Shown here piece by piece: positions 42,765 through 51,555 of a stretch of 64,000 bases of DNA. The notes under the pieces are model-generated. The model was not told the origin of the DNA. It saw nothing but the letters and a program-made list of their open reading frames with translations, and made no database searches. Source of the DNA: CAVPWP01 sp963709395 (GTDB taxonomy: Bacteria > Pseudomonadota > Alphaproteobacteria > Rhodobacterales > Rhodobacteraceae); contig CAVPWP010000013.1 in assembly GCA_963709395.1 (NCBI GenBank), forward strand, positions 186,001-250,000, in the 5' to 3' direction. Numbering within the stretch: position 1 is the stretch's first letter; each line of letters opens with the position of its first letter. The position numbers and the translations under genes are program-made.

Positions 42765-43535
42765 ATGGACCCGAGCGATCCTCATCTCACACTGCGCCTT
42801 GCCACGTCCGACGCCGACCGGCGCGCGGCCGAGCGTCTGCGCTACGAGGTGTTCGTGGACGAGCTTGGCGGCGACGGCCCGCTGGTCGATCATGCCGCGC
42901 GGCTGGAGCGCGACCGGTTCGATCCCTACTTCGACCACCTGATCCTCGTCGATGACCGGCGCGATGCCGCGGCGCTCGATCATGTGGTCGGGGTCTACCG
43001 GTTGATGACCGATGAGGGCGCAGCACGGGCCGGTCAGTTCTATTCCGAGGACGAATACGATCTCGCGCCCCTGCGTGCGACGGGGCGGCGTCTTCTGGAA
43101 CTGGGGCGGTCCTGCGTGCATCGCGACTATCGCGGCGGGACGGCGATGTTCCAGCTCTGGGGCGGGCTTGCAGACTACGTTCTCGACCGGCGGATCGAGA
43201 TCCTGTTCGGCGTGGCAAGTTTTCATGGCACCGATGCCGCGGCGCTGGCGATGCCGCTGTCCTACCTGCATCGCAATCACCTTGCCCCGCCCGAGCTGAG
43301 GGTGCGCTCGCGCGCCTTTCAGCCGATGGACCTGATGCCCGGAGAGGCCGTCGACCGGCTTGCGGCGATGCGGGCGATGCCGGCCCTGATCAAGGGCTAC
43401 CTGCGGATGGGCGGGGTGGTGGGCGAGGGGGCATTCATCGACTGGCCGTTCAACACCACCGACATCTGCCTTGTGATGGACACGGCGCAGATGAACCACC
43501 GGGCCCGGAGCCTCTATTCGCGCGGACGGGCCTGA
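42765..43535 (+). CDS. olsB: L-ornithine N(alpha)-acyltransferase OlsB
   Basis: A 256-residue protein of the hemolysin/OlsB acyltransferase family: RLRYEVFVDELGG, VVGVYRLMTDEGA, EYDLAPL, LELGRSCVHRDYRGGTAMFQLWGGLADYV, FGVASFHGTD and the C-terminal GAFIDWPFNTTDICLVMD. It transfers a 3-hydroxyacyl chain from ACP to ornithine, giving lyso-ornithine lipid at the inner membrane. olsA follows after 2 nt. Ornithine lipids partly replace phospholipids when phosphate is scarce; no Pho box was recognised upstream. Confidence 0.92.
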   Translation: MDPSDPHLTLRLATSDADRRAAERLRYEVFVDELGGDGPLVDHAARLERDRFDPYFDHLILVDDRRDAAALDHVVGVYRLMTDEGAARAGQFYSEDEYDLAPLRATGRRLLELGRSCVHRDYRGGTAMFQLWGGLADYVLDRRIEILFGVASFHGTDAAALAMPLSYLHRNHLAPPELRVRSRAFQPMDLMPGEAVDRLAAMRAMPALIKGYLRMGGVVGEGAFIDWPFNTTDICLVMDTAQMNHRARSLYSRGRA

Positions 43536-43537
43536 GC

Positions 43538-44377
43538 GTGACCTGGCAGGACGGCTCCGCCCCGCCCGAGGGCCGGGTCGGACCGGCCGGCTGGCTGCTC
43601 GCGGTGGCGCGCGGGGTCCCGCTGGTCATTCTGGTGTTCGGGGGGCTTGTCCTTCTCGTGCTGCTGCGTCTGGTCGAGCGGCCGCTTTACGGCGTGGCAC
43701 GGCCCTGGACGCCGTGGATCACCCAGGGGGTCTGCCGGGCGGCCTTCGTGATCCTGGGGATGGGCTACCGCACCCAGGGGCGGCAGATGAACACGGCGGG
43801 CTGCGTGGTGGCGAACCATTCCTCGTGGCTCGACATCTTCGCGCTCAATGCCCGCAAGCGCGTCTATTTCGTCTCGAAGGCCGAGGTGGCGGGCTGGCCG
43901 GGGATCGGCTGGCTGGCGCGGGCCACGGGCACGGTCTTCATCCGACGCGACGCGCGCGAGGCGCGGGCCCAGACCGAGGTGTTCCGCGAGCGTCTCAGGG
44001 CCGGTCACCGGCTTCTGTTCTTCCCCGAGGGTACCTCGACCGACGGGCAACGGGTGCTGCCGTTCAAGACGACGCTCTTCGCGGCCTTCTTCGATCCCGC
44101 GCTGAAGGACAGCCTGATGGTCCAGCCCGTGAGCGTGATCTACACCGCGCCGCCGGGCGAGGACGCGCGGTTCTACGGCTGGTGGGGTGCGATGGGATTC
44201 GGGCCGCACCTGCTCAAGGTGCTGGCATGCAGGCGACCGGGGGCGGTGACGCTGGTCTATCATCCGCCCGTCGCGGTCGCGGATTTCCCCGACCGCAAGG
44301 CGCTGGCGCGGTATTGCGAGACAATGGTGCGTGACGGGGTCGCGGCGCGGCTTGAGGCTAAACCATCTCGGCCATGA
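43538..44377 (+). CDS. olsA: lyso-ornithine lipid O-acyltransferase OlsA (1-acylglycerol-3-phosphate acyltransferase family)
   Basis: A 279-residue PlsC-type acyltransferase with one N-terminal membrane helix (PLVILVFGGLVLLVLLRLV). The catalytic HxxxxD is NHSSWLD with His94 and Asp99; FFPEGTSTDG supplies the second conserved block. It acylates lyso-ornithine lipid from OlsB to complete ornithine lipid. GTG 43538 is used, directly behind olsB. The 3' end overlaps the convergent thiamine-phosphate-synthase-like gene by 20 nt. Confidence 0.9.
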   Translation: MTWQDGSAPPEGRVGPAGWLLAVARGVPLVILVFGGLVLLVLLRLVERPLYGVARPWTPWITQGVCRAAFVILGMGYRTQGRQMNTAGCVVANHSSWLDIFALNARKRVYFVSKAEVAGWPGIGWLARATGTVFIRRDAREARAQTEVFRERLRAGHRLLFFPEGTSTDGQRVLPFKTTLFAAFFDPALKDSLMVQPVSVIYTAPPGEDARFYGWWGAMGFGPHLLKVLACRRPGAVTLVYHPPVAVADFPDRKALARYCETMVRDGVAARLEAKPSRP

Positions 44378-44978
44378 GGCTGCCAAGGGCCGCTGCCGCG
44401 TCGTCCGCCTTCCAGATCTCTTCGCCGATGGCGAAGAAATCGGTCACCTTCCAGAGATCGGCCACCGCCCGGTCGGTCACCAGCCCCTCGGCCACGACCG
44501 GCACCTCGATCATCTCGGACCACCAGGCGAAAAGCTCGGCATCGGCGACGGTGCCGTCGCCGAGCGCGCTGGCGGTCAGCGGCCCGAAGCTGACGTAATC
44601 CGCGCCGGCCTCGCCCGCGGTCATCCCGTCGTGGCGCGAGGCGCCGCAGAAGGCCCCGACGACGGCATCGGGCCCAAGCACCTTGCGCGCGGCCCGGACC
44701 GAGCGCGCGCCATCGGTCAGGTGCACCCCGTCAAGGCCAAGCCGCTCCACCATGCCCAGATGCGTCTCGATCACCATCGCCACGTCATGGGCATGGGCAA
44801 CCTCGCGCAGCGCGTCGGCCGCGCGCGCGATCCGGTCCTCGTCGCGGGTGGCCAGGCTGAGGCGGATGCAGGCCACCGGATGGGCGTCAAGGACCGCCGC
44901 CAGCCTCTTGGGAAAGAGCGACAATTCGAACTCGGGCGGGGTGATGAGATAGATCTGCGGGCGCTCGGAATCGGCCAT
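44358..44978 (-). CDS. thiE: thiamine phosphate synthase/TenI family protein
   Basis: A 206-residue TIM-barrel protein: IYLITPPEFELSLFPKRLAAVL, LGLDGVHLTDG, VVGAFCGASRHDGMTAGEAGADYVSFGPL. The H-x(n)-A-GADY-GP pattern fits ThiE/TenI. However, the C-terminal phosphate loop reads VVAEGLVTDRAVADL rather than the usual AIGGI. True ThiE activity, joining the HMP and thiazole moieties, is therefore probable but not certain; a TenI-like variant is the alternative. No other thi gene or TPP riboswitch is adjacent. It overlaps olsA convergently. Confidence 0.75.
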   Translation of the reverse strand: MADSERPQIYLITPPEFELSLFPKRLAAVLDAHPVACIRLSLATRDEDRIARAADALREVAHAHDVAMVIETHLGMVERLGLDGVHLTDGARSVRAARKVLGPDAVVGAFCGASRHDGMTAGEAGADYVSFGPLTASALGDGTVADAELFAWWSEMIEVPVVAEGLVTDRAVADLWKVTDFFAIGEEIWKADDAAAALGSLMAEMV

Positions 44979-45047
44979 TTTCGGCTCCGTTATCGGTCGT
45001 CGTGCCGCCTATATCCGGTTCCGCGGAGATTGGCTACTTCGGCGAGG

Positions 45048-45662
45048 CTAGGCCAGTGCGCGCGCGTGAAGCTCCCGCGACGCGACCAGGATCGCGCGGG
45101 CATCGTCCGCGGAGAAGAGAAGTAGCGGGACAAGGGTTCCATCCTCGGCTTCGACAGGATGTGCCAGCCGGTTGCCAAGCATCCGTCGTAGCCGCGAGAC
45201 GGCGGGTTCGGGGCCCGCCCGCCGCGCCAGCCACAGGGCCCGCGGCGCCCCGTCGAAGTCGCTTCGAAAAACATGGACGGCGGCGACCTGCGCCCAGGGC
45301 ACCTGAAGGGCGATGGGTCCGATCGCGTAGTCCAGACCGTGGGGGTCCAGCCGCAGGCTGCCCGCTTCGGCACCCTTGGGCACAAGCCGAAGGAAGTAGA
45401 ACCCGAGAAGCACCAGAGGAAAGGAAGCCACGGCGACGAACAGGTAGGGAAGCGCGAAAAGCGAGGCCGTGCCTCGATCGGGAAAGAACCCGTCCGTCGA
45501 CATGATAATGAAAGCCACAATCCCCACAGGCATAAGGAAATAGGTGCAAGCTTGCAGGCGCGCATTGCGGACGCGGCGTCTGTCGACCGGGAACTCGTGC
45601 TTGGACAAGAGGGGATCCTCGGTGGAACTCCGGTGAAGTCGGCGGCGGCGCCGAAGCACCAT
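45048..45662 (-). CDS. hypothetical membrane protein with PH-like domain
   Basis: A 204-residue protein with two adjacent membrane helices (ACTYFLMPVGIVAFIIMST and LPYLFVAVASFPLVLLGFYFLRLV). A cytoplasmic beta-rich segment follows (GSLRLDPHGLDYAIGPIALQVPWAQVAAVHVF), which resembles the bacterial PH-like domains of small membrane proteins. The start is uncertain: ATG 45662 adds a basic leader, and no strong ribosome binding site was seen. It is separate from its neighbours. No function can be assigned. Confidence 0.6.
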   Translation of the reverse strand: MVLRRRRRLHRSSTEDPLLSKHEFPVDRRRVRNARLQACTYFLMPVGIVAFIIMSTDGFFPDRGTASLFALPYLFVAVASFPLVLLGFYFLRLVPKGAEAGSLRLDPHGLDYAIGPIALQVPWAQVAAVHVFRSDFDGAPRALWLARRAGPEPAVSRLRRMLGNRLAHPVEAEDGTLVPLLLFSADDARAILVASRELHARALA

Positions 45663-45839
45663 GAGATACCTGACAGAATGCCCTCTACTGTCCGTGGATC
45701 AAGGCCCTGGTCTCACTCGGCTTGCCAGCACGGAACCTAGTACCCGCGCGGTCGCTGTGCATGACTGCCGCCAGACCTTCGTCGCACTCGCCACGTGCTC
45801 CCTTGCCGCCTTCGCCCGTGCAGCGTAACACGCCCGGCG

Positions 45840-46571
45840 ATGTCTGAACCGATCTTTGTCCTTGTCCGCCCGCAGATGGGCGAGAATATCGGCGCCGCCG
45901 CGCGGGCCATGTGGAACTTCGGCCTCGACCGGATGCGCATCGTCGACCCGCGCGACGGCTGGCCCAACCCGAAGGCCGTGGCGATGGCCAGCGGGGCGGG
46001 TCGGCTGCTGGATGCGGCCCGAATCGTCTCGACCACGCCCGAGGCGCTTGAGGACGCGGCCTTCGTCTATGCCACCACGGCCCGGCCGCGCGACCTGACC
46101 ACGCCGGTCTTCACCCCCGAGGCCGCGATGGCGGATGCCGCGCGGCGGATCGCGGCCGGGCAGAAGGTGGCGGTGCTGTTCGGCCCCGAGCGCGCGGGGC
46201 TTGAAAACGACGACATCGCGCGGGCCAATGCGATCATCACGGTGCCGGTGAACCCGGACTTTCCGTCGCTGAACCTGGCCCAATGCGTGCTGCTGACCGC
46301 GTATGAGTGGCGGCGGCAGGCCGAGACGTCGCCGCCGGTCGACCCCGGCCTTGCCGGCACCGACTGGGCCACGCAGATCGAGGTCGAAAAACTGGCCGAG
46401 CATTACGAGGGGCGGCTCGAGGACGCGGGCTTCTTCTTTCCGCCCGAAAAGGCCGGGACGATGAAGATCACCCTGCGCAATCTCTGGAGCCGGATGCCCC
46501 TGACCCGCGCCGATGTGCAGATCCTGCACGGCATGCTGCGTCAGATGGTCCGCTGGAAAGACCGCCCCTGA
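45840..46571 (+). CDS. trmJ: TrmJ-type tRNA 2'-O-methyltransferase (SPOUT family)
   Basis: A 243-residue SPOUT enzyme: IFVLVRPQMGENIGAAARAMWNFGLDRMRIVDPRDGWPN at the N terminus, VAVLFGPERAGLENDDI and INVP-like IITVPVNPDFPSLNLAQCVLL forming the knotted SAM site. The C-terminal extension (VEKLAEHYEGRLEDAGFFF) is typical of TrmJ, which methylates the ribose at tRNA position 32. ATG 45840 gives the family start MSEPIFVL; an upstream in-frame ATG at 45795 is unlikely. ctaA follows after 60 nt. Confidence 0.87.
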   Translation: MSEPIFVLVRPQMGENIGAAARAMWNFGLDRMRIVDPRDGWPNPKAVAMASGAGRLLDAARIVSTTPEALEDAAFVYATTARPRDLTTPVFTPEAAMADAARRIAAGQKVAVLFGPERAGLENDDIARANAIITVPVNPDFPSLNLAQCVLLTAYEWRRQAETSPPVDPGLAGTDWATQIEVEKLAEHYEGRLEDAGFFFPPEKAGTMKITLRNLWSRMPLTRADVQILHGMLRQMVRWKDRP

Positions 46572-46631
46572 TGACTGGACGCCCCCCAAGGCCGGGCATA
46601 GGTTGCCGGGCAACGAGCGAACGGGACTGAC

Positions 46632-47777
46632 ATGGCCGAAAAACGCAAGCTTTTCGAAGAAGTATCCGCCGACACGCCCAAGCCTGTCCAGCCGCAGGGC
46701 GGGATGATCGACGCCGCGCGCAAGGGCGCGCGCGGGGCGATCCGGGTCTGGCTGATGGTGCTTTTCGCCCTCGTCGTGGTGATGATCGCGGTCGGCGGTC
46801 TGACGCGGCTGACCGACTCCGGGCTGTCGATCACCGAGTGGGCGCCGGTCACGGGGGCGATCCCGCCCTTGTCCGAGGCCGACTGGCAGGCCGAGTTCGA
46901 CGCCTATCGGCAGATCCCCGAATACCAGCTTCAGAACCGGGGGATGAGCCTTGAGGCGTTCAAGGTCATCTACTGGTGGGAATGGGGCCACCGGCAGCTT
47001 GGCCGGGTGATCGGCCTTGTCTGGGGGGCGGGCTTCGTCTTTTTCTGGGCCACCAAGCGCATTCCACCGGGCTGGACGCCGCGCCTTCTGGGACTTGGCG
47101 CGCTTGGCGGGCTTCAGGGCGCGATCGGCTGGTGGATGGTGTCCTCGGGGCTGGAAGGGGCGCGCCTTGACGTGGCCTCCTACCGGCTGGCCATCCATCT
47201 TGGTCTGGCCTTCGTGATCCTCGGCCTGATCGCGTGGTACACCTTCAAGCTGGGCCGGACCGAAGCCGCGCTTTTGCAGGCACGCCGGTCGAAGGACGCA
47301 AAGCTCTTTTCGCTGAGCACCGGGCTGATGCACTTCGCCTTCCTGCAGATCCTGCTGGGCGCGCTGGTGGCGGGCATCGACGCCGGTCGCAGCTTCCCCG
47401 ACTGGCCGCTTATGGCGGGCGGGGTCTTCCCGCCCGAGCCCTTCGCGATCTCGCCCGTCTGGCGCAACTTCTTCGAGAATGCGGGCACCGTGCAGTTCAT
47501 GCACCGCATGGCGGGATACCTTCTGTTCGCCTTCGGCGTCGTGGTCTGGCTGCGCGGACGGAGATCGGCGAACGCCGGCACGCGTTTTGCCTTCAACGCG
47601 GTTTTCGCGGCGATGAGCTTGCAGGTGGTGCTGGGGATCGTGACCGTGATCTACCAGGCCCAGTGGCACGTCGCGATCACGCATCAGTTCGTGGCGGTGA
47701 TCCTGTGGGTCGCGATCCTGCGGGCGCGTTTCCTCAGCCTTTACCCGCAACCCCAATCCGTGAGGTCAACCGCATGA
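46632..47777 (+). CDS. ctaA: heme A synthase (COX15/CtaA)
   Basis: A 381-residue membrane protein with eight helices, converting heme O to heme A for aa3-type cytochrome oxidase. Marks of the COX15 type 2 family are VGGLTRLTDSGLSITEWAPVTG, VIYWWEWGHRQLGRVIGLVWG and NAGTVQFMHRMAGYLLF, with paired heme-ligating histidines in GHRQLG and MHRMAG. The 45-residue polar N terminus is cytoplasmic. The stop overlaps the carboxypeptidase start (ATGA). The unusual partner suggests simple gene packing rather than a shared pathway. Confidence 0.95.
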   Translation: MAEKRKLFEEVSADTPKPVQPQGGMIDAARKGARGAIRVWLMVLFALVVVMIAVGGLTRLTDSGLSITEWAPVTGAIPPLSEADWQAEFDAYRQIPEYQLQNRGMSLEAFKVIYWWEWGHRQLGRVIGLVWGAGFVFFWATKRIPPGWTPRLLGLGALGGLQGAIGWWMVSSGLEGARLDVASYRLAIHLGLAFVILGLIAWYTFKLGRTEAALLQARRSKDAKLFSLSTGLMHFAFLQILLGALVAGIDAGRSFPDWPLMAGGVFPPEPFAISPVWRNFFENAGTVQFMHRMAGYLLFAFGVVVWLRGRRSANAGTRFAFNAVFAAMSLQVVLGIVTVIYQAQWHVAITHQFVAVILWVAILRARFLSLYPQPQSVRSTA

Positions 47778-49246
47778 GCGCCTATGACGAGTTGATGACC
47801 TTCCAGCGCGAGACCGAGGCCCTGGGACAGATCGCCGGACGCCTTGGCTGGGACCAGGAAACGGTCATGCCGCGCGGCGCGGCCGAGCAGCGGGCCGAGG
47901 AGATGGGCGCGATCGAAAGCGTGCTGCACGACCGCCGCACCGATCCGCGGATCGGCGACTGGCTGGCGGCCGCAAAGCCCGCCGACACCGTGGCCGAGGC
48001 GCAGCTGCGCGAGATCGGGCGCAGCTATGACCGGGCGCGCAAGGTGCCGGCCCGGCTCGCCGCCGAGATCGCGCGGGTGACCTCGATGGCGCAGGGCGTC
48101 TGGGCGCAGGCGCGGGCGGACGAGGACTATGCCGCCTTCGCGCCCACGCTCCTGAAGGTCATCACCCTGCGGCAGGAAGAGGCCGACGCTCTGGCCGGGG
48201 GCGGCGACCGCTATGACGCGCTTCTGCAGGACTACGAGCCGGGGGCGACTGCTGCCAGCATCGGCGCGATGTTCGACGCGATGCGGCCCCGGCTGGTGGC
48301 CCTGCGCGCCGCGATCCTGGGGTCGGGACACGGCGTGGCCCCCCTGAGCGGTGCGTTCGACGAAGACGGACAGATGCGGCTGACAGCCGAGCTTGCGCGC
48401 AGCTTCGGCTATGACATGGCCCACGGGCGGATCGACAAGGCGGTGCATCCGTTTTCGTCCGGCTCGGGCCTCGACGTGCGGATCACCACGCGCACGAACC
48501 CGCTCAATCCCTTCAACTGTTTCTACCCGACGATCCACGAGGTCGGCCATGGCGCCTATGAGCAGGGGGTCGACCGGGCGTTCCTTCTGACCCCGATCGG
48601 GCGCGGCGTGTCGATGGGCGTTCACGAAAGCCAAAGCCGGATCTACGAGAACCAGCTGGGCCGCAGCCGCGCGTTCACCGGCTATCTCTACGGCCGGATG
48701 CGCGCGGTCTTCGGCGATTTCGGCGTCGCGGATGCGGACGCCTTCCACGCCACGGTCAACCGGGTGCATCCCGGCTTCATCCGGACCGAGGCGGACGAGG
48801 TGCACTACAACCTGCACATCCTGATGCGCTTCGACCTCGAGCGCGCGCTGATCTCCGGGGACCTGACCGTGGGTGACCTGCCGGGGGCCTGGAACGACCG
48901 CTTCGCCGTCGATTTCGGCGAGATCGTCGACCGCCCCTCGCACGGCTGCCTTCAGGACGTGCACTGGTCGGTGGGCCTTTTCGGCTATTTCCCCACCTAT
49001 TCGCTGGGCAATGTCTACGCGGGCTGCCTGCACGCGGCGCTTCGTCGGGACATTCCCGACCTCGACGCGCAGCTGGCGACTGGCGACACATCCGCCGCGA
49101 CCGGCTGGCTGCGCGACAAGGTGCAGCGGTTCGGCGCATTGCGCACACCCGACGAGACCATCCGCCACGCCACGGGCGAGGCGCCGTCGGTCGAGCCGCT
49201 TCTCGACTATCTCGAGGCCAAGTTCGGGGCGATCTACGGGGTTTGA
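47774..49246 (+). CDS. metallocarboxypeptidase, M32 family (thermostable carboxypeptidase 1 type)
   Basis: A 490-residue cytosolic zinc carboxypeptidase. The active site HEVGH (residues 255-259) is preceded by RTNPLNPFNCFYPTI, and the second glutamate region MGVHESQSRIYENQLGRS follows about 25 residues later. EVHYNLHILMRFDLERALISGDL and GYFPTYSLGNVYAGCL are M32 signatures. It removes C-terminal residues with broad specificity and has no signal peptide. It overlaps the ctaA stop by 4 nt. Confidence 0.93.
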   Translation: MSAYDELMTFQRETEALGQIAGRLGWDQETVMPRGAAEQRAEEMGAIESVLHDRRTDPRIGDWLAAAKPADTVAEAQLREIGRSYDRARKVPARLAAEIARVTSMAQGVWAQARADEDYAAFAPTLLKVITLRQEEADALAGGGDRYDALLQDYEPGATAASIGAMFDAMRPRLVALRAAILGSGHGVAPLSGAFDEDGQMRLTAELARSFGYDMAHGRIDKAVHPFSSGSGLDVRITTRTNPLNPFNCFYPTIHEVGHGAYEQGVDRAFLLTPIGRGVSMGVHESQSRIYENQLGRSRAFTGYLYGRMRAVFGDFGVADADAFHATVNRVHPGFIRTEADEVHYNLHILMRFDLERALISGDLTVGDLPGAWNDRFAVDFGEIVDRPSHGCLQDVHWSVGLFGYFPTYSLGNVYAGCLHAALRRDIPDLDAQLATGDTSAATGWLRDKVQRFGALRTPDETIRHATGEAPSVEPLLDYLEAKFGAIYGV

Positions 49247-49256
49247 TACCCGCGCG

Positions 49257-50043
49257 TCACTGCGGCCATTTCGGGTGCCGTTTCTCGAGGAAGGCCCCGA
49301 TCCCTTCGGCGGTGTCGGGATGCAGCATGTTCTCGACCATGACCTGCCCGGTGATAGGCGTAGGCCTGCGTCAGCGGCATCTCGAGCTGGTCGTAGAAGG
49401 CGCGCTTGCCGATCTTCACGGCGCTGCCCAGCTTGGCTGCGATGGCGTCGGCCAGTTCGTCGGTTTCGCGGCGCAACTCGGCGTCGGGGACGGCGCGGTT
49501 GACAAGGCCAAGCTCGACCGCGCGGTCGGCCGACACGAAGGCGCCCGTGGTTAGAAGTTCGAACGCCTTCTTGCGCGGGATGTTGCGGCTGAGCGCCACC
49601 ATGGGGGTCGAGCAGAAAAGCCCGATGTTCACCCCGTTCACGCCGAAGCGCGCCGTGTCGGCGGCGACGGCCAGATCGCAGGTCGCCACAAGCTGGCATC
49701 CGGCAGCGGTGGCCAGACCCTGCACCTCGGCGATGACGGGCTGGGGCAGGGCGACGATGGTCTGCATGACCTCGGCGCAGGCATTGAAAAGCTCGGCGAA
49801 ACGCGCCGCACCGCCGTCATCCTCGGCCCGGGCCGCGGTCATTTCGGCCAGGTCGTGACCCGCGCAGAAGGCGCGCCCGGTGGCGGCAAGGATCACCACG
49901 CGGATCGAAGGATCGTCGGCCACGGTGTCGAGCGCGGATTTCAGGGCCCCGAGCATCGCCTCGCTCAGCGCGTTGAGCTTGTCGGGCCGGTTCAGCGTCA
50001 GGCGCGCGATCGCGCCCCGGTCTTCGCGGATCACCAGTGTCAT
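49257..50043 (-). CDS. enoyl-CoA hydratase/isomerase family protein, frameshifted
   Basis: From ATG 50043 the crotonase fold is clear: IARLTLNRPDKLNALSEAML, ILAATGRAFCAGHDLAEM (oxyanion hole), VIAEVQGLATAAGCQLVATCDLAVAADTARFG. After PLTQAYAY the frame slips at a CC pair near 49350. The true C terminus (TGQVMVENMLHPDTAEGIGAF then LEKRHPKWPQ) ends at 49257-49259 in the next frame. The locus is 787 nt, one base too long; restored length is 261. It hydrates an enoyl-CoA, probably in fatty acid or amino acid breakdown. It is divergent from a PaaI-type thioesterase. Confidence 0.87.
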
Positions 50044-50101
50044 CTTGCCCTCCCGTTCGGCCTGGGCGAAGTCTAGGCCGCGAACGGGACGGGGGAAAGC
50101 G

Positions 50102-50530
50102 ATGGACGTGAAGATGACGGCGGCGGATCTGCAGGCCTTCATGACCGACGCCTTTCCCCAGGTCTCTGACACCTACCTCGTCGAGGAGGTCGGGCCGATG
50201 CGGCTGCGGGTGCGGATGCCTGTGGACGACGGGCACCTGCGGCCGGGCGGCACCGTCTCCGGACCGGCGATGTTCGCATTGGCCGACGTCGGGATGTACC
50301 TTGCGGTGCTTGCGATGATCGGACCCGAGGCGCTCGCGGTCACCACAAGTTGCCACATCGACTTCATGCGCAAACCCGCTGCAGGGCGCGACCTTCTGGC
50401 CGAGGCCCGCGTGCTCAAGCTCGGCCGCGCGCTGGCCGTGGGCGACGTGATGATCTGGTCCGAGGGCACCGACGACCCGGTGGCCCGGGCCAGCCTGACC
50501 TATTCGATCCCGCCCCGGCGCGCCTCATAG
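50102..50530 (+). CDS. PaaI-family hot-dog thioesterase
   Basis: A 142-residue protein. RVRMPVDDGHLRPGGTVSGPAMFALADVGMYLAVLAMIG is the PaaI-type hot-dog core with the active-site stretch around GGTVSGPAMFALAD, and SCHIDFMRKPAAG follows. It hydrolyses acyl-CoA, likely clearing stalled intermediates. The adjacent divergent crotonase suggests a common acyl-CoA theme. ATG 50102 (MDVKMTAADLQAFM) fits. The 3' end overlaps the convergent Lrp gene by 6 nt. Confidence 0.87.
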   Translation: MDVKMTAADLQAFMTDAFPQVSDTYLVEEVGPMRLRVRMPVDDGHLRPGGTVSGPAMFALADVGMYLAVLAMIGPEALAVTTSCHIDFMRKPAAGRDLLAEARVLKLGRALAVGDVMIWSEGTDDPVARASLTYSIPPRRAS

Positions 50531-50980
50531 CGGCAAGGCGGTCGTTTCCTTCAACTCCTCCATCACGAAGCTGGCCGAGACGTCGGTCATCTCGACCCGC
50601 CGGATCAGCCGCTGGTAGAGCGTGTCATAGGCGGCGACATCGGCCACGCGGGCGCGGATGAGGTAGTCGAGGTCGCCGGTCATGCGGTAGGCCCCCTGGA
50701 TCTCGGGCATCTCGCGCGTGGCGCGGGCGAATTTCTCAAGCCAGTCGGGGTCATGGCTGCGGGTGCGCACGAAGATGAAGACGCTGAGGCCAAGGTCCAG
50801 CTTCGCCGCGTCCAGAACCGCGACCCGGGCGCGGATGATCCCCGCCTCGTCCAGCGCCCGGACGCGCCGCCAGACGGCATTGCGCGAAAGGCCCACACGG
50901 TCGCCGATATCCTCAAGCCCAAGCGATGCATCGACTTGCAGCACGCCAAGGATTCGGCGGTCGATTTCATCAAGTATCAC
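50525..50980 (-). CDS. Lrp/AsnC family transcriptional regulator
   Basis: A 151-residue regulator: LDEIDRRILGVLQVDASLGLEDIGDRVGLSRNAVWRRVRALDEAGII is the AsnC-type winged HTH. The C-terminal RAM domain (FIFVRTRSHDPDWLEKFARATREMPEIQGAYRMTGDLDYLIRARV) binds an amino acid effector. The start is GTG 50980. The 150-nt upstream region, shared with the divergent DUF6356 gene, is relatively AT-rich and could hold its own operator. The target cannot be named. Confidence 0.92.
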   Translation of the reverse strand: MILDEIDRRILGVLQVDASLGLEDIGDRVGLSRNAVWRRVRALDEAGIIRARVAVLDAAKLDLGLSVFIFVRTRSHDPDWLEKFARATREMPEIQGAYRMTGDLDYLIRARVADVAAYDTLYQRLIRRVEMTDVSASFVMEELKETTALPL

Positions 50981-51131
50981 AAGAAACGTTCCGTTTGTGG
51001 GAAGATTTCGCGAGAATGTAGCAGTCTGTCACAAGAAATGGGAGCACTTCTCGCCCTCGGAGTGCCAATCTTGTTCACGCCATCACTCGGCCACCACTCA
51101 CGGACTCAAGGCAACAACAGGCAGGCAGACC

Positions 51132-51338
51132 ATGTTGAACAGGCTCTTTCTCGATCACCCCCAAAGCGTTGGCGAAAGCTATGGGCAGCACGCCCGGTTC
51201 GCCTTCGGGTTCTCGATGCGGCTTTTCGGGGCGGCGTTCGCGGCGCTGGTGCACGCGATCCTGCCCTGGACCTTCGAGAAGACGGCAAGCAGGATCGTCG
51301 CCGAGCTCTACACGCGCACCCATAACCGCGGCCGCTGA
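51132..51338 (+). CDS. DUF6356 family small protein
   Basis: A 68-residue protein, LFLDHPQSVGESYGQHARFAFGFSMRLFGAAFAALVHAILPWTFEKTASRIV, matching the DUF6356 family. The HPxSVxEsY opening and the HAxLPxxFExTAS stretch are conserved in that family, which has no known function. One amphipathic or membrane-associated helix is likely (FAFGFSMRLFGAAFAALVHAIL). It is divergent from the Lrp gene, which may control it. The 217 nt after it hold no gene. Confidence 0.8.
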   Translation: MLNRLFLDHPQSVGESYGQHARFAFGFSMRLFGAAFAALVHAILPWTFEKTASRIVAELYTRTHNRGR

Positions 51339-51555
51339 TGCGCGATGTTGCGGCCCTTGGGGTGGTTCAGGACCATCGCGAGGTGCGGCGCGTCACAACT
51401 GGAAGCGACCTGAGGCCGAGCGATAGACCGAAGCTGCAAAGAAGGCGCTGCGCTTGTCGCCGCCGGTGACGGCGGGATCGCGGCAATGTCCAGGGAATGC
51501 ATGACTGTCCCGCGGAAGGACAACAGAACCGTCCCAAGCGCCGACGTCTCGGCGG

